Source of the DNA: Gnetum montanum
Taxonomy: Eukaryota; Streptophyta; Gnetopsida; Gnetales; Gnetaceae
Assembly (NCBI GenBank): GCA_015680685.1
Contig: MNCI01005578.1
Coordinates: 20,316-84,315 of the forward strand
Reading direction: 5' to 3'
DNA length: 64,000 bases
Made by a program: the position numbers and the translations under genes. Shown piece by piece: positions 57,840-64,000 of this stretch; positions within the stretch are counted from its first letter, which is position 1, and each line of letters opens with the position of its first letter. The notes beneath the pieces were generated by a model, which was given only the letters and a program-made list of their open reading frames with translations, searched no databases and was not told the DNA's origin.

Positions 57840-59900
57840 CATTAGCATGAACTTTATAAAAATCCTTAAAAGCACAATCTTTGTTAGCATCTGAGGATTC
57901 TATCAATTTCCAATGATGGATCCTAATCATTCCCAAAAGAATGAACATTAGTTTGGACACTTTTGATAGTGTTTAAAGGCTTAAATTGAGGTGTTTTCCC
58001 CTAAGTGACACTCAAGTTCATGTCAGTGTTAATGTCATCTTACCTACATTATCATCATTTCAAAGTCACTAAGTTATCTAGTTTTAGCATTTCATAGGTG
58101 TATGGACTTCTTAGTATCCAAATGGCATCATTACATCTCACTTTGAAGTTAGTTTGGACATCTTTGGAGTTAGAATTTTAAACTTGAAAAATTGTGGAAA
58201 TTTTTTCTAATTCTAGTATTGACATTAACAAAAACCTAAAAAGCTACATTTTGTGATCCTTGATAATTAGGTTCATCATTTGAAATATTTTTCAATATTT
58301 TTAGGCTCCTTAGCATGTTCTTAGTAGCATTTAACATTAGTTTGACTATCAAACAAGGTTATGGAAGTACAAAACTTCAACATGAACATAGTGGAAAGAA
58401 TTTGGCTAGGTACCGTTAATGTTGATGCTAATGCTAGTGTTAGTGTTACCATCACTAAATTTGGAACTTGAGAACTACAATTCTTAACACTTCTAATTAA
58501 TCTTCAACCTTATCTCTTAGCCTTAAAAGCTCCTTTGCATCATCTTAGCATCACTCAATATTAATTTGGACATCAAACAAGGCCTTGGAAGGCTTAGATC
58601 AATACTTAGACAAAATTGGTGAAATTTTTCTAAGGGTTGGTGATGTTGATGTTGATGCCAACTACCTAGCTGACCATACTTGCTAAACTTGAAGGTTAAA
58701 CTTTCCATTGTTAAACTCCAAATCAACTTTAGATGAAATGCATTTGACTATGAACTTGGATGTAGTAATCCTAATTTAAAATTGTCAACTCTAGGCCTAT
58801 AAATAAGGGTTCAAAAGACTAATTCCAAGCCAATTTCTTAAGATATTGAGCACCTTACAAGATTTTGAGGGATCAAGAGTGTATGTAGTAGGTGTCCCAA
58901 TGTTACTTGTGTGCTTCATGATCACCATAGCTCCTCCATATAATATTATTAGTGCTAATGTAGCATTTGCATCAATCAAGCAACATTCATGTTAGCCCAC
59001 CAAAGTTAGAATTTTCTCAACTCAACATCACTCTCTAGAGTTGGAATATTTTTAGCTTAGCATTAGTACTAGAGTTATAATATTTTTGGCTTAGCATCAA
59101 CATCAGAGTTAGAATGTTTTTAGTTTAGCATTAGCACTAGAGTTAGAATATTTTCAGCGTAGTGTTAGTACTTGAGCTAGAATATTTTTAGCTCAACATC
59201 AACACTAGAGTTAAAATATTCTGAAGTTATTATCAATACTAGAATTAGAATATTTTTGGCTCAACATTAACACCAAAGTCAAAATATTTTTAGCTCAACA
59301 TCAACACTAGAGCTAGAGTATTTTCAGCTTATTGTTAACACTAGAGTTAGAATATTTTCACATTAGCTTTAGCATGAGAGTTAGAATATATTTGGCTTAG
59401 AATCAATATTAGAGTTACAATATTTTTAGCTTAGCATTAGCAGTAGAGTTAGAATATTGTTAGCTCTAGAGTCAATCTCTAAAGTTAGAATTTTTTTAGC
59501 TCCCATGTTAGTCTTAGAATACTTAGTCAAAATAGGCCTATTTTGACCTTAAATTGATTTTGGATCACTTCTACAGCTTCTTCATTCTTATATATATCTT
59601 GCAAAGGTTATATTTCACTCTTCAAATGTACATTTTACCCACAAATTGGGTTTTTATTATTAATCTTATTATACTTATATTTTTCATCAACACTTGTAGT
59701 TTGGTTCTTCTTAGGAGGGACACATTAATTCCTTTAGAATTAAGACATTTTTCTTATTTGGGAAGAAAACTGAAACCCTCCTTCTGTATTGTAGCATCTT
59801 ATACTTAATATTTTATGCTCTTTTGCTTGCGTTCTTTACTTAGAATTTATTATATCTCTCCTAGGCCATTCCATACTTATTTTATTTCTTAACATTCTAT
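57840..59900 (+). mobile_element. long 3' LTR of Q1 (block III)
   Basis: Same order as block II: ~200-bp U3 units (palindrome clusters near 57840, 58025, 58435 and 58635), TATAAATAAG at 58798, the 35-bp array, then the segment with 'ttgattttggatcact'. It has fewer U3 units and more 35-bp units than block II, so the two LTRs have changed copy number since insertion, or belong to two elements. Confidence 0.65.
58999..59510 (+). repeat. 35-bp tandem array in block III (about 15 units)
   Basis: Fifteen degenerate units of AGTTAGAATATTTTTAGCTT plus a variable (T/C)A(A/G)CA..AGYA..CTAG part lie between the TATA box and the LTR 3' end, so in R or U5. The first and last units are closest to the arrays in block II. 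Confidence 0.8.
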
Positions 59901-61625
59901 ACTTAGTCATTTTTTTGCTCATCTACCAATTCTCTCAGGAGCTTGCTTAATGGGATGAGAATTTTGGTTGTTATAGTAGGAATTGTGGTAAAAAGAGAAA
60001 TACAAAATTGAGCTAGGTAGTCCGAGATCATGAAATAGTCTAGGAAAACTAAGCTTTTGGAGAATCTCTTTTAAATTGAAAGTAGAGTGGGGATCGAAGG
60101 ATAAATCCATAATACAAGTTACATGTTCTTCCAATGTCAGTGGATAACAAGTAGGAAAGGACTAGGCACATGTAAGAAAAATGCCTTGCAAATAATATCT
60201 AAGTGTAGAGAAAATACAATGTAATTCATAAGTGTGATTGGGAATGAAAGCATTTGAAACATCATAGAGAGAACATATATCTAGCAATAGATGCATGCAA
60301 GCCAAGAAAGAAAACACTAATAAAATAGATCTATAGTAGATCTAGGAAAAATCAAAAACAAAATATCTCAAAATGGAAAACCCAAATTTACTAGTTGAAA
60401 TAAAGAAACTTGCAAAAATGTATTTCTAGAGGTGTACTAGAGATTAGAGGCATCTAATGAGGAGTTGTGTCACCTCGTTCTTGCTTTAATGAGTGCAATG
60501 ATACAAATACCATAGGAACAAAAGTAGATCTAGTAGTTGAAAATTACAGGAGGAAGATTAGATTGATATGTCTATCTAATTCTTATCAAATCTTTGTGTG
60601 TTAAGAGGATAGCACAAAGGGGATATAATATGTTAACAAGGGAGAGAGAGAAAAGTAAAAGAAGGCTAAAATGAACAAGAGATCTCTTGAAAGAAAATCA
60701 TTGATAAGCTCTATTTAAAAATTGAAAGTATTAGCTAGATGATTATAGATGTCAACCCTTGATATTTAGGGATGTTCTCCTATATATATGTAAAAAATGC
60801 CTCATAGATCATGCAGAAATGATGTAGTGGAGCCCATAGAATCTTTTGAAAGCTTCTTGAAGGTTGTAGGTAGGAGAAAAAAATAGAATGCAAAGTTTTG
60901 ACATTAGACATCAAAGATGTGACATAGGATGTGAAATTTAGGAGACAAAGTTTGATGTTAGACATTGAATGCAAGTTCAATGTGAGACATTAAAAGGTTT
61001 GATGTAGGATGTCAAAACTAATTTGATGTAGAATGTCAAAATTTGATGAAAGATGATGTTAGATGTTGAATTGGATGTTTAAAATTTAATGCATGATGTC
61101 AAAAGTAAATGCAACACCAAATGTCAAAGCTCTAGATAAAAAGTAATGCCAAACATCAAAAGTTTGATGCATGATGTCAAAAGTCTCTCTAGAGATCTAA
61201 TGCTAGATGTCAAAGAGAAGATTGACATTGGATGTCAAAAAGTTGATGTGAGATGTCAAAATTGAATTTTGACACTACACATTACGGTTGAAGGAAAACT
61301 AGGATCAACACTAGAATTGATGCCAAATGTTGAAACTACAATGAAGTGAAAATGATGCATTCAATGATGCAAAATGTTATTTGTAACAAGTTGAAGGTAA
61401 AAGACTAGAAATGATGCTACAAATGATGTGAGATATCAAATACAGACTACTAAAGATAACTTTAGATGCTAAAAAAGTCATAAAGTGTGCCCAAGTCTTT
61501 AACTCAAGCTGAAAAAGCCATAGTAGGTACACCATTGCCTCGTCTTGATTGATACTACTAGAAAGCTGAAGAAGAATATATCATGAAAAGGCACAAGCTA
61601 ATAAGTAACTACAAGAAGATTCAAT
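59901..61625 (-). other. probable LTR of R2 with GATGTCAAA repeats
   Basis: No coding domain. Between about 60895 and 61290 there are many copies of TTTGATGTNNNATGTCAAA-like units, irregularly 12-26 bp apart. Its position on the left of the R2 3' repeats, with R2 on the minus strand, suggests R2's 3' LTR or U3. Ends not found. Confidence 0.45.
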
Positions 61626-61629
61626 GAAG

Positions 61630-62520
61630 TACGAAAAATAGGGAAGAACATCTAGGATATCAGCAATACATGTATAGTGGAGTGCTATGCCATAGAAGTG
61701 AGACATGGATAGATCTTAGGAAGCATACATAAAAATGAAGAAAAAACACTTTGTGACCCACTTAATTATCTTAATCACATCCTTAATAGATTAAAGTAGA
61801 GATACATGTTAAGCCTCACCATTGTAGAGTATAAAAAGAAAAAGGAATATATAAAGAAAGGAAGCTAGTGAAGAGCTAGAAGGAGAAAACAATAAAAAGT
61901 AGGAAAGCACGTTAAGAACATTGCAAATATTTTAATGATGGAGTGCTATGTCACAAAAGTGGAATATAGCTACATCCCTAGATCTAACCTCTCCCTTACC
62001 TCTCTCATATGTAAATTTCTCACTCCTTATGTCACTCTATACTTAACACTCCCTTGTTGCATTGGGGTAGAGACATTAATTTATCCTTACTAATGCTAAA
62101 TATAGAGAGGAATGGAAATAAAAAAGGAGATGGTATAAGAGGAAGAAGAGAGAAATATACTATAGGAAGATTAGAAGTAATAGCATATGAAAATAGAAAG
62201 CAAAAGAGTAGGGAAAGGAAAAAGGATATCATCCATACACCTATCATGAGGATGATGCTATGCCATAGAAGTGGAACATAGCCAAATCCTTCATATTATA
62301 TGGCCAAAAAGGATAACAAATACATGATTAAGTAACTCATCACTATCCCACTCAATAATATGCTTAATTACATCTTCACATAAAGTAATGAGATATTTGG
62401 TTACCAAAAAACCTCACTAGTTATATAGAGCACACAAAATAGAATAGGATAGAAAGCATAGGGAAATATTAAGAAAATAGCTAAATAAATAGTAGAAAAT
62501 GAGATAGATAGGGGAAGATA
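61630..62520 (-). repeat. ~290-bp tandem repeats in the 3' region of R2
   Basis: Three units with 'gtgctatg(c/t)ca(t/c)a(g/a)aagtg' at about 61680, 61945 and 62250, each followed by a 'agtaatgagat/taaagta'-type stretch. They match those of R1 and Q1. Confidence 0.65.
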
Positions 62521-62639
62521 GCAAAATTAGGCCAAAGAAAAATAGAGTTTAAAACAAACTTGTTATCTTAACATAAGAGATAGCAGATTTCTATTAAAAG
62601 AACACTCGTTTGATCTTAGTTAGGTAGCAAGTTTAGTGC

Positions 62640-64000
62640 TATAGCATGGCTATAAGTAGTAGCACTTAAGAAAGCTCCTGTTGATAAAATCTAGAAATTG
62701 ATGCCCTTCTAGATTAGATAAGATATATGTATCCTTCTATAGAGGTTTAACCACTAAGAAAGGATCCTTCCAGTTGGGAGAAAACTTTATATCTCTAGAG
62801 TTCAAAAAATGGCATAGTATCAAATCATCTTCATGGATCTCTCTGACTCAAATGTGTCTGGAATAATGGTGTTAAATATCTACTTGATATTCATGCAGAT
62901 GATGAAGAGTAGCTTGTCAATGTTCTTTGAGAAGGTCCAACTTGATGCATTACATATTGTTATTATCTTGATCTAAATAACAATAATGTAGAGCAACATG
63001 GAGAGATGAGTTATGGAACTCAATTGGTAAGATTAGCTCACAAGCATAGGTTAGAAAGTAAGGGGTATGACTAGTGGCTTTATGGAAAGTGGTATGATAA
63101 ATCTAAAGGGTGTGAGACAACTTCAAGTATTAGTTACATTAGATTTTATCAACCATGATATGAAGAAAGCATATTAGAGCCTTATTAGTGGACTTAGCCT
63201 ATCCATTAGGTTGAGGATAATAAAGTGTTGAAAAGGATTGGATGATGTGGTACATAGAGAAAAAATCAGATATCTCCTTACTTTTGAACTAAGGTCTGTT
63301 ATTAGTTACAATTTGAAGAGGTGCAATGAAGTGAGCTATGATATGATCAAGGATGAAATGATAGATAATGTGGAATTTGATGGAGTGCAAAGGAATTAAT
63401 TCTATATACTTAGTAAAATACTCCATAGTAGTTAGTATAAATTGATGTCTAGTAGACAAAGAAGGATTTATGACATCAATTAAATCTAAACCCCACTTTT
63501 AAAAGGGCCAGGTGATTTGAAACCTGTTAAGTCCTTATGAAGGAATAAGAATAAGAGAACTATGTCTTTGGAAAGTATTGTATGTTTTAACCATATGATA
63601 AGCATATTTGGCTAAGGTTGGCCACCAATAGCCTAAAGAAATTGTATGAGTAACTAGAGAGTGTAAACCTAAGTGTCAACTACAAAATCCTGAGTGAACT
63701 TGATCAAGGAGTATCTTAGACTCTATAGAACTAAGACAACATAGAAGGACACCCATAGAAGAAACTTAATAAAGGATATGAAGATTTACTAATTGGAAAT
63801 TTTGATTATGTTTATGCAAGGCATTCTTTTGAGTAAGCATAACATGACTAGGAGTTTTCCTAGTTGTAATGTAATGGAGGAGATCAACATATTACTAATT
63901 GTCATACTCTGCATTGATAATGCTTACTAATGTGTTGGAAGATTATGTGACAAATGTGAAGCAAACAAACTAGATGAGTTGATCTTGCATAGTGATAAGA
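62640..64000 (-). pseudogene. R2 integrase, Tat/Ogre type, running off the window
   Basis: The minus strand is open for long stretches. VHSGFCS and GYWWPTLAKYAYHMV (about 63690-63600) form the HHCC domain, with the CxxC cysteines lost (YNTF). The core begins WPF, stop, KWGLDLIDVINPSLS (about 63510). The second catalytic position reads VTNNRP and the third AKSTNK, so D is N and E is K. Near 62800-62760 the C-terminus reads KFSPNWKDPFLVVKP, the GPY/F-like end. RT and RNase H would lie to the right of the window. Confidence 0.82.

Overview
The window is intergenic and intronic DNA from a large, repeat-rich plant genome. The evidence is plant-type Ty1/copia, Ty3/gypsy (chromovirus, Athila-like, Tat/Ogre-like), RTE and other LINE remnants, AT-rich sequence with heavy CpG-to-TpG/CpA decay, and one plant gene split by introns. 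A gymnosperm or another large-genome seed plant would fit, but the sequence does not prove a taxon. I see no rRNA, tRNA, CRISPR or prokaryotic operon features. Assembly marks are single N's at 7330, 28003 and 41699 and a 54-base gap at 56113-56166.

Layout. 1-2690: antisense copia gag joined to a chromovirus integrase and chromodomain-like tail, followed by a polypurine tract and a complete LTR (1846-2687). 2760-3490: RTE-type LINE 3' end. 4351-6134 (minus): the first two exons of a GDSL/SGNH esterase of the CPRD49/IAH1 type, the only host gene I can support; the rest lies off the left edge or is lost. 7076-8460: probable LINE 5' remnant. 8563-20017: a decayed Athila-like element (P1, plus strand) with LTR, tRNA-Asp-type primer site, gag, RT, RNase H and integrase. 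P1 is interrupted by two antisense solo LTRs in gag (10860-11946, TSD AGATG; 12817-13991, TSD TCCTC/TCCTT) and by a solo LTR inside a solo LTR in its RT (16000-17928, TSD TTATG; 16857-17833, TSD GATAG). 20018-33087: a minus-strand Athila-like element (M2) split by a complete minus-strand relative, M1 (22955-29821, TSD ATTGA). 35060-36120: minus-strand LINE remnant. 39000-64000: Tat/Ogre-like elements with very long LTRs (R1 minus, Q1 plus, R2 minus), and a young LINE 3' fragment at 55940-56848 with a perfect 58-bp target duplication.

How the parts work together. Almost every protein-coding trace is a dead retroelement polyprotein. Nesting order can be read from intact target duplications: P1, then its LTR insertions, and M2, then M1. 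Each pol fragment carries in-frame stops and several integrase catalytic acids are lost, so none of these copies could move by itself.

The most unusual signal is in the LTR promoters. At least eight LTRs or LTR pieces, with four different terminal sequences, carry arrays of short CpG-containing palindromes (AGACGTCT, GGGACGTCCC, CGTCGACG/CATCGATG, GCGATATCGC) spaced mainly 14 or 20 bp apart, in several cases directly upstream of a TATA box. Two related LTRs keep almost the same spacing while the palindrome arms have changed together. This looks like a phased multi-site binding platform for a trans-acting factor. M1 also has a second, internal copy of such a promoter ahead of an extra coiled-coil ORF between integrase and the 3' LTR.
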